Assembly (NCBI RefSeq): GCF_001758425.2
Contig: NZ_MDSS02000035.1
Location: 1 to 37,503, forward strand
Source of the DNA: Nesterenkonia sp. PF2B19
GTDB taxonomy: Bacteria > Actinomycetota > Actinomycetes > Actinomycetales > Micrococcaceae
Reading direction: 5' to 3'
DNA: 37,503 bases
A model generated the notes under the pieces. That model did no database searches. It was not told the DNA's origin and saw only the letters and a program-made list of their open reading frames with translations. A program made the position numbers and the translations under genes. Shown in pieces: positions 15,741-24,373 of the stretch (its first letter is position 1; every line of letters begins with the position of its first letter).

Positions 15741-17222
15741 TCACCGCTCAGAGAGCCGGAACCTCAGCCGATAGGGGTCCAGCAGGGACGGCATCTCCTT
15801 CTCCCGCCCCAGGCTGTGCGAGAGCAGGTCCACTTCGCGGCTCTCCAGCACCCGGGCCAGCAGGCTGGAGGTCACCAGCAGCACCAGCTGCCGCCCCGGA
15901 CAGATGCCCGTCCCCAGGCTGAACGGCATCAGCGGCCAGGCCTCCCCGTCGGCGTCCCGCTGCGGGTCTCCCTGCGCGTCCCGACGCAGCCCCTCCTCCC
16001 AGACCTCCGGGGCGAAGCGGTGGGCGAAGTCCAGGTTCCGCTCGTCACGGTGGAAGTAGGGCGCGAAGATCAGCACCGAGACGCCGGCGGGCATGATCCC
16101 GTGCTCGAACTCCACCTCCATGGTGGTCTCGCGCAGGATCAGCGGGGTGGTGGGCCACAGGCGCAGAGCCTCCAGCACCGTGGCGCGGAGCAGCTCCAGT
16201 CGGGCCACTCCCCCGCCGGATTCGTCCTCGGCCTGCAGGCGCACGCTGCGCAGCCGCGCCGGATGCGAGGCCAGCAGCGCCAGCGCCCGGAACGTGGCCA
16301 TGCCGGCGGGGTCGAAGGCGAAGAGCCACTGCGGCACCTGGTGCTCCGGTCGGCCGCCGTCGGCATCCAGGGCCCCGTCCGCGTCCTGCTCCTGGGCCTG
16401 CGCCATGACGGCGGCCAGGCTGCCGGGCTCGGCACGGTCCAACGCGTCGCGGATCCGGTCCAGGAAGTCTTCCCGAGCCTCGTCGTCCACCGGACGCAGG
16501 AAGGCGAGGTTCCCGCGCTCACGCAGCTCGTCCAGCAGCGTGGTCAGCTCCTCGTCGTCGCGGGCGAAGTCACCGAGCACCAGCCGCCGCACGATCCGGA
16601 ACCACGCGCTGCTGAACCGCTCCCAGTCGAGGGCGCCGCCGTCGTCGTCGGCCTCGGCGAGCATCTGGTCGGCCTCTTGGTGGACCACAGGAAGGAAGGA
16701 CTCCGCCATCCGATGCACCGGATGCTCCGGTTCGAGGACCGCTTCGTTGAGCCGACGCCGCACCGCCCGGTCCCCGCCGTGGGAGATCAGTGAGACCCCC
16801 GGCTGGAAGTGCTGCAAGGCATGGCGCTTGAGGGTCTCCGCGGCGGCGAACGGCTCCGGGGTGCGGTCCAGGATCCGGTGCACATGCTCCGGGTCCAGCA
16901 CCAGCGCCAGCGGCCGGCCGGGCAGCGGCACCAGCAGAGGTCCTCGGCCGTACTTCTCCGCCAGCGCCTGCACCCGGCGCACCGCACGGCCCTCCAGGTC
17001 GAGCCGTTCGACGGCGGCCACGACGCCGGGCCGTCGCGTGATCGGCCCCTTCGCCGCCATGGGGGTGAGCACCTCGGCGAGGATCTGCAGCGTCTCGGCC
17101 GGCGTCGCGCGCGGCAGCGGGTTCTGCACCGAGCTGGGGGTCGGCGGGGTCCCGATGGTTCGAGGCCCCGGGGTATGAGCCTCGGACGACCGCTTCTCGG
17201 GGACAGGGGGATGCTGGGTCAT
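15741..17222 (-). CDS. Cytochrome P450
   Basis: 493 residues, soluble, with no N-terminal membrane anchor. The haem-binding loop PFSLGTGICPGRQLVLL contains the thiolate Cys441, the K-helix E-x-x-R is seen as EALRLWP, and the later region FAPYFHRDERNLDFAHRFAPEVW is normal for P450s. The I-helix reads FDPAGMATFRAL and lacks the usual acid-alcohol pair (D/E-T) that delivers protons to bound oxygen, so it may use peroxide, another proton path, or be specialised. ATG 17222 is preceded by AGAGG; an in-frame GTG at 17231 overlaps that RBS. No ferredoxin or reductase gene lies nearby. It is divergent from cstA. The substrate is unknown. Confidence 0.9.
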   Translation of the reverse strand: MTQHPPVPEKRSSEAHTPGPRTIGTPPTPSSVQNPLPRATPAETLQILAEVLTPMAAKGPITRRPGVVAAVERLDLEGRAVRRVQALAEKYGRGPLLVPLPGRPLALVLDPEHVHRILDRTPEPFAAAETLKRHALQHFQPGVSLISHGGDRAVRRRLNEAVLEPEHPVHRMAESFLPVVHQEADQMLAEADDDGGALDWERFSSAWFRIVRRLVLGDFARDDEELTTLLDELRERGNLAFLRPVDDEAREDFLDRIRDALDRAEPGSLAAVMAQAQEQDADGALDADGGRPEHQVPQWLFAFDPAGMATFRALALLASHPARLRSVRLQAEDESGGGVARLELLRATVLEALRLWPTTPLILRETTMEVEFEHGIMPAGVSVLIFAPYFHRDERNLDFAHRFAPEVWEEGLRRDAQGDPQRDADGEAWPLMPFSLGTGICPGRQLVLLVTSSLLARVLESREVDLLSHSLGREKEMPSLLDPYRLRFRLSER

Positions 17223-17487
17223 GTCAGGCACCTCTCACAGGGGTGTCTCGGGGTCGGTCTCCGGCATGCGGCGCCGCGCTCCAGGCGTTCGGCGCCTCCT
17301 CGCCCCGGCGGGGCCGGGGCGGCGTCCCTCCTCCTCAGCCAGGGTAGATCGAGTCAGCGCCTCAGGACAGGCCCTGCGGCCTGAGGTCACCGTGACGGGG
17401 GTCTCACGCGAGTAGCATGTCAGGCATCACTGGCATCGTGTCCCGGGGGCTCAGTGTGGAGCCTGCCCGAGAGAGAGTAGGGAGATC

Positions 17488-19206
17488 ATGGACGGGCCCA
17501 ATGCACTCATCCTGGCCGTCATCGGTGTGACGATGATGCTGGCCGGGTACTTCCTGTACTCCAGGTTCCTGGCCAAGAAGGTCTACAAGCTCAATGCGGA
17601 GTTCAAGACGCCGTCGCATGAGTTCCGCGACGGCGTGGACTTCCTCCCCACCAACAGGTATGTCCTGTGGGGCCACCACTTCACCTCCGTGGCCGGAGCG
17701 GCACCCATCGTGGGTCCGGCGGTCGCGGTGATCTGGGGCTGGCTGCCCGCCTTCCTGTGGGTGACCATCGGCACCGTGTTCATCGCCGGCATGCACGACT
17801 TCGGCGCCCTGTGGGCCTCGGCCCGCAACAAGGGCCGCTCCATGGGGGCGCTGTCCGGCACCTACATCGGCAACCGGGGGCGCAACCTGTTCCTGGTGGT
17901 CATCTTCCTGCTGCTGCTGATGGTCATCGCCGCGTTCGCCGTGGTGATCTCCGGCCTGCTGGTCTCCCAGCCCACGGCAGTGATCCCCACCTGGGGCGCG
18001 CTCATCGTCGCCCTGCTGGTGGGGCAGGCGATCTACCGGCTGCGCTGGAACCTCGTGGCGATCAGCTCGGTGGGCGTCGTCGCGCTCTACGGGCTGATCC
18101 TCGTCGGGGACCGCTACCCGGTGGAGCTGCCCGAACAGTTCATGGGCCTGGCCCCGGAGGGCCAGTGGATCGTGCTGCTGTTCGTCTACGCGGCCATCGC
18201 CTCGCTGCTGCCCGTGTGGGTGCTGCTGCAGCCGCGGGACTTCATCAACGGCATCCAGCTGTTCATCGGCCTGGGCATCATCTACGGCGCCGTGCTGCTG
18301 GCCACCCCCACGGTGGTCGCCCCGGCCTACAACCAGCATGTCCCTGAGGGGACGCCGGGCATCGTGCCGCTGCTGTTCGTCACCATCGCCTGCGGGGCGA
18401 TCTCCGGGTTCCATGGGATCGTCTCCTCCGGCACCAGCGCCAAGCAGCTGGACCGCGAGACCGACGCCCGGTTCGTGGGCTACTTCGGCGCGGTCGGCGA
18501 GGGTCTGCTGGCCCTGGGGGCGATCATCGCCACCACGGCGGGCTTCCAGACCATCGCTCAGTGGGAGGAGGTCTACGAGTCCTTCGGCGCCGGCGGCGTT
18601 CCCGCCTTCGTGGAGGGTGGGGCCTCCATCATCAACTCCGGACTGGGCCTGCCGGCCGGTCTGTCCGCCACCATCCTGGCCACGATGACGGTGCTCTTCG
18701 CCGCCACCACCTTGGACACCGGGGTGCGCCTGAAGCGATTCGTGGTGCAGGAGATCGGGCAGATCGCCGGAGTGCGGATCGGCACGGGCCCGGCGACGGC
18801 GATCGTCATCGTCATCTGCGCGGCGCTGACGTTCTCCCAGGGCGCGGACGGCGCGGGCGGCCTGACCATCTGGCCGCTGTTCGGCACCACCAACCAGCTG
18901 CTCGCCGGCCTGACGCTGACCATCCTGACCGTGATCCTGATCCGGAAGGGCCGCCCGTTCCTGCCGGTGCTGGTCCCGGCGGTCTTCGTGCTGGCCATGA
19001 CGATCTACGCGGCGCTGGTGCAGCTGTTCGACCTCTTCGCCGACGGCGAGTGGCTGCTGTTCACCCTGGACGTGGTGATCATCGTGGCGGCCCTGTGGGT
19101 GCTGGTCGAGGCCGTCATCGCCATGGGGCAGGCACGCCGCGGGGAGAGGGAGCCGGAGGACGACGTCGCTCTCACCCCCGAGCAGCGGCTGCCGCTGGAC
19201 CGGTGA
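17488..19206 (+). CDS. cstA: CstA-family pyruvate/peptide transporter
   Basis: Multi-pass membrane protein of the carbon starvation CstA family. Characterised members in E. coli (CstA, BtsT) import pyruvate; peptide uptake was proposed earlier. 572 residues with many hydrophobic segments and the conserved stretches RYVLWGHHFTSVAGAAPIVG (about residues 57-76), GTVFIAGMHDFGALWAS, GFHGIVSSGTSAKQL, DTGVRLKRFVVQEI and FGTTNQLLAGLTL. ATG 17488 is preceded by GGGAG. TAGCAT (17413-17418) upstream may be a -10, but no good -35 matches it. The stop overlaps the start of the next gene (GTGA), so transport and the following two proteins look coupled. Intact. Confidence 0.93.
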   Translation: MDGPNALILAVIGVTMMLAGYFLYSRFLAKKVYKLNAEFKTPSHEFRDGVDFLPTNRYVLWGHHFTSVAGAAPIVGPAVAVIWGWLPAFLWVTIGTVFIAGMHDFGALWASARNKGRSMGALSGTYIGNRGRNLFLVVIFLLLLMVIAAFAVVISGLLVSQPTAVIPTWGALIVALLVGQAIYRLRWNLVAISSVGVVALYGLILVGDRYPVELPEQFMGLAPEGQWIVLLFVYAAIASLLPVWVLLQPRDFINGIQLFIGLGIIYGAVLLATPTVVAPAYNQHVPEGTPGIVPLLFVTIACGAISGFHGIVSSGTSAKQLDRETDARFVGYFGAVGEGLLALGAIIATTAGFQTIAQWEEVYESFGAGGVPAFVEGGASIINSGLGLPAGLSATILATMTVLFAATTLDTGVRLKRFVVQEIGQIAGVRIGTGPATAIVIVICAALTFSQGADGAGGLTIWPLFGTTNQLLAGLTLTILTVILIRKGRPFLPVLVPAVFVLAMTIYAALVQLFDLFADGEWLLFTLDVVIIVAALWVLVEAVIAMGQARRGEREPEDDVALTPEQRLPLDR

Positions 19207-19481
19207 CGCTCCTGGCGGGGCTGCGGGCCCGGCTGCGCGGGGTCGAAGCGGGGCTGCGGGAGTTCTACGTGGCCCCGTACCGGCGCACGTTCGCGCGCGC
19301 CCAGCGCGACGAGGAGGACCTGTTCATGATGCTGGTACTCTCCGAGGCGCTGGGCGTGCCCAACCCTGCCTCCGGCACCACGTTGGAGCTGCTGCCGGAG
19401 ATGCTGGACCGGATGCACCAGTGGCATCTGCGGATGGGGATGGACCGCTCCCCGTTCGAGGAGCAGCTGGCCTGCTGCTGA
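19203..19481 (+). CDS. Small Cys-Cys-ending protein (cory-CC-star-like)
   Basis: 92 residues, soluble and helix-rich. It opens with an amphipathic LLAGLRARLRGVEAGLREFY, then APYRRTFARAQRDEEDLFMMLVLSEALGVPNP and a tail EEQLACC-stop. Ending in two cysteines directly before the stop fits the actinobacterial family I know as cory-CC-star proteins, often found beside ArsA-type ATPases, as here. Function is not established. The terminal dithiol could bind a metal or metalloid or be modified; this is inference. GTG 19203 overlaps the cstA stop (GTGA, 19203-19206), so it is made with CstA. Confidence 0.75.
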   Translation: MTLLAGLRARLRGVEAGLREFYVAPYRRTFARAQRDEEDLFMMLVLSEALGVPNPASGTTLELLPEMLDRMHQWHLRMGMDRSPFEEQLACC

Positions 19482-19504
19482 TCGGACCGCGGCTCGCCCT
19501 GCAC

Positions 19505-19546
19505 CCCTGACCGCACAGCCCTGACCACACAGCCCTGACCACTGGA
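19505..19546 (+). repeat. Three tandem 14-bp repeats before the ArsA-type gene
   Basis: CCCTGACCGCACAG, CCCTGACCACACAG and CCCTGACCACTGGA (19505-19546) lie end to end between two genes of an operon. The last unit runs into the RBS GGAAGGA of the next gene, so copy number changes would alter the spacing between the genes. Confidence 0.7.
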
Positions 19547-19558
19547 AGGACGCCTCGG

Positions 19559-20593
19559 ATGCTGCTCGACCTCGCCCGGGATCGCCGCGTGCTGTTCATC
19601 GGCGGCAAGGGCGGGGTCGGGAAGACGGCGGTGGCCTCCACGACGGCGCTGCACAGGGCCCAGCACAGCGCCCCGCAGGGTGCAGCGCGACAGGGCACCC
19701 AGCAGGGCGCCCGTGTCCTGGTGGTCTCCACGGACCCGGCGCATAATCTCGGACACCTGTGGGAGCGGGAGGTCGGCGATGAGGTCGTCACGCTCTGGGA
19801 GGACTGCGGCGCCCCTCCGGAAGTCCGTCCGGCTCGCCTGGACGGCGTGGAGATCGACCCGGAGGCCACCACGGCCGCGCATCTGGCCGACGTGGGAGAG
19901 ACGCTGCGGAGCATGATGCCGGCGCATCTGCACGGAGAGGTGGACAAGCATCTGCGGCTCGCCGCCCGCTCTCCGGGCACCCATGAGGCCGCCATCCTGG
20001 AGCGGATCGCGGCCCTGCTGCAGGATCACGGCGAGGACCACGACCTCATCGTCTTCGACACCGCGCCCTCCGGCCACACCGCCCGGCTGATGGCTCTGCC
20101 GGAGATCATGACCGCCTGGACCGAGGGGCTGCTGGATCGGCGCACCAGGGCTGAGCGGTTCGGCGCCGCGGTGCGCGCCCTGGACGGCGACGACGCCCCG
20201 GACGGGTCCTCGGCCGCGGCGCGCGACCGCCGGATCCGTCAGGTGCTCACCCGCCGTCGGAACCGCTTCGAGGCGATGCGGCAGGTCCTGTCCGACGCCT
20301 CCCGGTGCAGCTTCGTGATCGTGCTGACCGCCGAGCGGCTGCCGGTGCTGGAGTCCGTGGAGCTGCACGCCCAGCTGACCGAGACCGGGGTCGACGTCGG
20401 GGGCTTCGTGGTGAATCGGCTCGCGCCCCGTGACGCCGGCGACTTCCTGGCCGCACGTCGGGACCAGGAGCAGCGGCACCTCGACGAGCTGGGACGTCGG
20501 GTGCCCGGCGCCGTCGTCGACACCCTGCCGCTGCTGCGCGGCGACCTGGTCGGCGTCGCGGCCCTGGAGCGCCTCGGTGAGCACCTGCGCTGA
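19559..20593 (+). CDS. ArsA/Get3-family ATPase
   Basis: 344 residues, a single ATPase unit of the deviant Walker (SIMIBI) class. The P-loop GGKGGVGKT is at 15-23, switch [10 protein letters not shown] at 57-65 and switch [12 protein letters not shown] at 167-176. ArsA energises arsenite export and Get3 inserts tail-anchored proteins. Here neither the ArsA metal-binding cysteine triad nor the Get3 C-x-x-C is evident; only two scattered cysteines are seen. No arsB or arsR is nearby, so an arsenite pump is unlikely. An insert of about 16 residues ([16 protein letters not shown]) follows the first helix. ATG 19559 has RBS GGAAGGA. It ends the cstA operon; a partner role with the CC-tailed protein is inferred. 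Confidence 0.85.
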   Translation: MLLDLARDRRVLFIGGKGGVGKTAVASTTALHRAQHSAPQGAARQGTQQGARVLVVSTDPAHNLGHLWEREVGDEVVTLWEDCGAPPEVRPARLDGVEIDPEATTAAHLADVGETLRSMMPAHLHGEVDKHLRLAARSPGTHEAAILERIAALLQDHGEDHDLIVFDTAPSGHTARLMALPEIMTAWTEGLLDRRTRAERFGAAVRALDGDDAPDGSSAAARDRRIRQVLTRRRNRFEAMRQVLSDASRCSFVIVLTAERLPVLESVELHAQLTETGVDVGGFVVNRLAPRDAGDFLAARRDQEQRHLDELGRRVPGAVVDTLPLLRGDLVGVAALERLGEHLR

Positions 20594-20596
20594 CGC

Positions 20597-20654
20597 CCCA
20601 CGGCACCCCCGTTCCACCTCGCCCGCCCCACCACATCGGCTCCGGTGCCGTGGG
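20597..20654. terminator. Hairpin between convergent genes
   Basis: CCCACGGCACC (20597-20607) is exactly complementary to GGTGCCGTGGG (20644-20654), an 11-bp GC-rich stem with a 36-base loop. It begins four bases after the ArsA-type stop and lies 65 bases from the end of the oppositely oriented HAD gene. It suits a bidirectional terminator, although no T tract is present. Confidence 0.55.
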
Positions 20655-20718
20655 CGGAATACGGGCACTCACGCGAGGTTCAGCGACAAGATCTCCGAGC
20701 TCGACGCAGCACGGAGGA

Positions 20719-21597
20719 TCAGTCCTCCAGGATGCTGGTGAGCACGTCCACCAGGCCGTCCTCGTCCACATGGCCGGTGACCTCGTCCGCGACGGCCTTG
20801 ACCTCCTCGGGGGCCTGGCCCATCGCCACCCCGCGGGCGGCCCAGGCGAGCATCTCGATGTCATTGCGGCCGTCCCCGCAGGCCACCGTGGCCTCCAGAG
20901 GTGCGTCGAGCTTGCCGCGCAGCCATTCCAGCGAAGAGGCCTTGGTGACGCCGGCGGCGGCGATGTCCAACCAGGCGGACCAGCCCACCGAATAGGTCAC
21001 ACCCTGCAGCCCGATCCCCTCCACCGCGGCGGCGAACTCGTCGGCGGTGGAGTCGTCGGAGTTGACCACCAGGCGCACCGCCTCGGCCCGGCGCATCTGC
21101 CGCAGGCTGGTGCCCTGGGCCTGCAGGCCGAAGGACATGTCCTGGAACCGCTCGGTGGACAGGAACGTGCCCTCCGAGGTCTCGATGGCGTACTTCGCAT
21201 TGGGCAGCCGCTCCTGCAGAGCGTCCAGGGCGGGTGCGGGGTCGAAGATCCGGCGGTCGATGACCTCGTAGCCCTCGGACTGTTCCAGATCGATCCTGAC
21301 CGTCACGCCCCCGTTGCTGCACACCGCATAGCCGTGCGTGACGCCGAGCATCTCGACGATCGGCAGCGTGGCCGGCAGCGACCTCCCGGTGGACACCACC
21401 ACGGTGTGGCCGTCGGCGACGACGGCGCGTCCCGCCTGCCGAACGGCCTCGGACATGTGACCATCATGATTGACCAATGTGCCGTCGACGTCGAGGCAGA
21501 CCATCGCCCGGCCCTGCTGGTGGACGAACGTCCCACCCAGGCCCGCCGCGGGGATGGAGAAGTCGGTGGTGTCATCGGTTCGGATGCTTGAGTTCAT
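20719..21597 (-). CDS. HAD-superfamily (Cof-type) sugar phosphatase
   Basis: 292 residues. HAD motif I is DVDGTLVNHDG with the Asp nucleophile pair, motif II STGR, motif III a Lys in GVTKASSLEWL, and motif IV GDGRNDIEML. The large cap domain between motifs II and III makes this a Cof/YbiV-type (class IIB) phosphatase, which acts on small phosphorylated metabolites such as sugar phosphates. ATG 21597 (MNSSIRTDD) is preferred; an upstream ATG at 21645 would add 16 polar residues. Neither has a strong RBS. It is divergent from an aldose epimerase gene, suggesting a link to sugar metabolism. Intact. Confidence 0.88.
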   Translation of the reverse strand: MNSSIRTDDTTDFSIPAAGLGGTFVHQQGRAMVCLDVDGTLVNHDGHMSEAVRQAGRAVVADGHTVVVSTGRSLPATLPIVEMLGVTHGYAVCSNGGVTVRIDLEQSEGYEVIDRRIFDPAPALDALQERLPNAKYAIETSEGTFLSTERFQDMSFGLQAQGTSLRQMRRAEAVRLVVNSDDSTADEFAAAVEGIGLQGVTYSVGWSAWLDIAAAGVTKASSLEWLRGKLDAPLEATVACGDGRNDIEMLAWAARGVAMGQAPEEVKAVADEVTGHVDEDGLVDVLTSILED

Positions 21598-21719
21598 ATC
21601 GCTGCCTGTAATGTCTCGAGTGTGGTCCGTCTCCTGGTGTGGCATGGTTCAGCTCACAGGGGAATGGTCCATTATGCCGGATCGTGCCAGGACAGGCAGA
21701 ATGACGGATGAACGGAAGA

Positions 21720-21739
21720 GGGACGTCGCACGACGTTCC
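21720..21739. promoter_or_regulatory. Candidate operator upstream of the aldose epimerase gene
   Basis: A 20-bp dyad is made of GGGACGTCG and CGACGTTCC around CA; 8 of 9 positions pair. It sits about 50 bases before the epimerase start and about 120 before the HAD start, in the 189-bp divergent region. The CG-rich symmetric form recalls LacI-type operators, but no such regulator is in the window. Confidence 0.4.
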
Positions 21740-21786
21740 GCCGCGGATGGCCGGGCCAGCACCGGCTGGGGACCACGGGAGGACAC

Positions 21787-22716
21787 ATGGACGAGTCGCT
21801 GAGCAGCGTGACGATCACCGGCGGCGGGTACGCCGCGGAGATCGGCCTGCGGGGTGGGCAGCTGCTGAGCCTGCGCCACGAGCAGGACGAGATCGTGGTG
21901 CCGGCAGCGCAGGCTGAGGGCTCCTTCGCCGGAGCGGTGCTGGCTCCGTGGCCGAACCGGGTCTCGGGTGCCACCTACGTCCATGACGAGTCCCTCTACG
22001 AGCTGCCCGTCACCGAGGAGGAGACCGGCGCGGCGCTGCACGGCCTCCTGCTGGACGCCCCCTTCGAGGTGGTCAAGCAGGAGGAGTCCGGCGTTGAGCT
22101 GCGCACCGTCCTGGAGGCCAGCGAAGGCTACCCGTTCACGCTGGAGTTCGTGCTGTTCTACCGTGTGTCCTCCGACGTCGGCCTCGCCGCCACCCTGATG
22201 GCCCGCCAGCCGGTGGCCCCGGGTGGGGACGACGACGCCGACTCCTTCGAGGCCGCGAACGCCGCGCCCGCGCTCTACGGAGCCGGCTTCCACCCCTATC
22301 TGCGGGCAGGATCCGCCCCGCTGGACGAGTGCCGGCTGAAGCTGCCCGCCCACACGGTGGTCTCCCTCGACCGCGCGGGCAAGGTCGGCTCCCGGGAGAC
22401 CGTCTCAGGTGACCTGGACCTCACCGGCGGACCGCTGCTGGTGGGCCGCTCCATCGACCACGCCTACACGGGCTTCCCGGAGGAGGGATGGACCGCGGAG
22501 CTGGTGCACGGGCCCACGGGCTTCGTGGTCCGGATGATCGCTGACACCCCCTGGGCGCAGATCTACACCGGGGAGCGGATGGACCGAGCCGGCGTCGCCG
22601 TGGAGCCCATGACCTGCCCGCCGGATGCGTTCAACTCCGGCGAGGACGTCGTGTATCTGGCGCCGGGCCAGTGGCACCGGGTGGGCTACAGCATCGAGGT
22701 CATGCACCGCGACTGA
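21787..22716 (+). CDS. Aldose 1-epimerase family protein
   Basis: 309 residues, a beta-sandwich epimerase that interconverts alpha and beta anomers of aldoses such as glucose, galactose or xylose. Family motifs are APWPNRVSGATY near the substrate pocket, ALHGLLLDAPFEV (His), GFHPYLRAG (His-Pro) and EPMTCPPDAFNSG with the catalytic Glu near the C-terminus. This set matches the GalM-like subgroup typical of actinobacteria. ATG 21787 has GGAGGA three bases upstream. Its position next to the xylose genes makes xylose or xylo-oligosaccharide mutarotation plausible. The gene is intact; the ROK gene converges on it. Confidence 0.87.
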   Translation: MDESLSSVTITGGGYAAEIGLRGGQLLSLRHEQDEIVVPAAQAEGSFAGAVLAPWPNRVSGATYVHDESLYELPVTEEETGAALHGLLLDAPFEVVKQEESGVELRTVLEASEGYPFTLEFVLFYRVSSDVGLAATLMARQPVAPGGDDDADSFEAANAAPALYGAGFHPYLRAGSAPLDECRLKLPAHTVVSLDRAGKVGSRETVSGDLDLTGGPLLVGRSIDHAYTGFPEEGWTAELVHGPTGFVVRMIADTPWAQIYTGERMDRAGVAVEPMTCPPDAFNSGEDVVYLAPGQWHRVGYSIEVMHRD

Positions 22717-22785
22717 GCCGCCGGACCCCGACGACGGAGCCCCTGCCGCTCGGCGCACCAGTCCACTCCAGGGCGCGGCTGGCCC

Positions 22786-24276
22786 TCAGGTGGCCTGGGG
22801 CACCCAGCGGAGCGGCTCGTCCACCACGCGCGCAGCGCACGCAGCGCCCCGCCGGTGGTGGCCGGTGAGAGGCGGATGGAGGTCTCCCGCACCCGGAACC
22901 GGCTCCATCGGGCGGCGAGCACGCGCTGGCGCAGCTCCTGCTCGATGCGCGGCCGCAGCAGGTCAGCCAGCGGCCCGAACTCTCCGCCGAGGACGATGTC
23001 GTCCACGTCCAGCAGGTTCACGGCCCCGGAGAGCGCGACGCCGAGCGCCCAGCCGGCACGGTCGATGGCCTGGCGGGCCCGTTCGCCGGGCTCGTCCTCC
23101 CATTCGGTGAGCGCCACGAGCGTCTCGGCATCGGCATCAGGCTCCAGGCCCGCCGCCTCCAGCAGCGCGCGCTTGCCGGCGAACACCTCCAGACAGCCGG
23201 AGGACCCGCAGCCGCACTGCGCCGCCGGGCTCGACGGCGACGTGGCCGATCTCCCCGGCCCAGCCGCGGGGGCCGGCGTCGACGATCCCGTCGATGACCA
23301 CGGCGGCGCCGATGCCCATCTGAGCGGAGACGTAGAAGAAGGTCTGCTCCTCCTGCTCGCGGGCGCTGAACTCCTGAGCCACGGCCAGCGCGGCGAGCTT
23401 GGCCTCGTTGGCGATCACGAAGAAGTCTCCGAACTCGGCGAGCCGGGGGCTGCCCTCAGGCAGCTGGGACAGCCGCTCCGGGCCGCCCAGGGACCGGCAC
23501 ATCAGGCGGGGGACGTCGACGTCGCGCCACCCGAGGTTCGGCGCCAGCATCAGGTGGTCCTCCTCGGCGGTCACCAGGCCGGGCAGCGCCATGACGGTGC
23601 CCACCACACGGGCACCGGCCTCGGCGGCCTGCCGGGCCACACGCAGCGCCATCTCGCCGATCTGCGGGATGACCTCCTGAGGGTCGGAGGCGGAGAAGTC
23701 GCCTTCGATGAGCTCCTCCGCCAACGCGGTGCCGGTGAGGTCCAGGACGCGGGCGGCCATGAAGTCCACGTTGATCTCCACGCCCAGGCCGGCGAGGGTG
23801 CCGCGCGCCGGGTGCAGCGGGACGGCGGGGCGCCCGCGGGTGCCCCCGACGATCGGCGAGCCCTCGCGCACGATGCCCGCGGCGAGCAGGTCGTCCACCA
23901 GGCGGGAGACCGTGGAGCGGGTCATGCCGGTGCGGATGGACAGGTCGGCGCGCGACGGCGGCTCCGCGGCGGAGAAGATCTCCTCGGTGATGAGCAGCAG
24001 GTTGGACTCGCGCAGGGTCTCCTGGCGAGCTCCGGGGCGCTGCGCACGGTGATGAGGGGGTCTCTCGCGACGGCCGGAGCCGGCGTCGAGATCCTCCTGA
24101 GGAGCGCCGTTGCCGGTGAGGCCGCGGCTGATGCCGCGCCGTCCCAGGCGGGCGACAGGGCCAGGGCCGAAGCCGCCCAGGCGGCCGGTGGGGCCCGCGC
24201 CCGAGACGTGGCCGGGCCCTGGGGGCGGGGTGGGGCTGCGTGTCGGATCCGTCACGGACTTGATCTTAGCCTCCAT
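22786..24276 (-). CDS. ROK-family transcriptional regulator, XylR-like (two apparent frameshifts)
   Basis: An N-terminal winged helix (ETLRESNLLLITEEIFSAAEPPSRADL then TGMTRSTVSRLVDDLLAAGIV) is followed by a sugar-kinase-like ROK domain. The ROK zinc motif C-G-C-G-x-x-G-C-L-E is present but in a second frame. The first frame runs to about 23222 (GEIGHVAVEPGGA) and resumes as QCGCGSSGCLEVFAGK, as if two C bases were lost. A further shift near 22825 leads to VVDEPLRWVPQAT and the stop at 22786. The first 85 residues are Pro/Gly/Arg-rich and unlike a ROK start, so the true start may be later or another indel hidden there. Divergent from xylA, so the likely xylose-responsive repressor. Confidence 0.75.
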
Positions 24277-24299
24277 AGGATTTATGTTTTATCTAGATA
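24260..24299. promoter_or_regulatory. xylA promoter with overlapping palindromic operator
   Basis: On the plus strand TTGATC (24260-24265), 17 bp and TATGTT (24283-24288) form a plausible promoter. The expected start lies in the perfect palindrome TATCTAGATA (24290-24299), which extends as a partial 30-bp dyad matching 8 of 12 positions on each side. On the minus strand TTGTGA, 16 bp and TATCTA (24299-24294) could serve the ROK gene. This is the only AT-rich patch here. One repressor dimer could block both genes; the ROK protein is the candidate. Confidence 0.55.
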
Positions 24300-24373
24300 C
24301 AAAATGAGTGCCGGGTCACAAGTCTGCACCCACCCTACGTGCTCACCCACTCCCTTTCCCTCAGGAGGACCCC

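Noticed and set aside
14742-16793. A 683-codon open frame on the plus strand
   Set aside because: It lies antisense to the YcaQ-family, GNAT and P450 genes, has His/Gln/Gly-rich low-complexity sequence and no domain. It is a shadow of high-GC coding.
17413-17418. TAGCAT as the -10 of cstA
   Set aside because: The best -35-like word (GTGACG, 17392-17397) is only 15 bp away; too weak to call a promoter.
19559-20593. Arsenic-resistance operon
   Set aside because: The ATPase is ArsA-like, but no arsB, arsR, arsC or arsD is present and the metal-binding cysteine triad is not seen.
24277-24373. Riboswitch in the xylA leader
   Set aside because: The leader is short and mostly unstructured apart from the operator palindrome; no known aptamer motif is visible.
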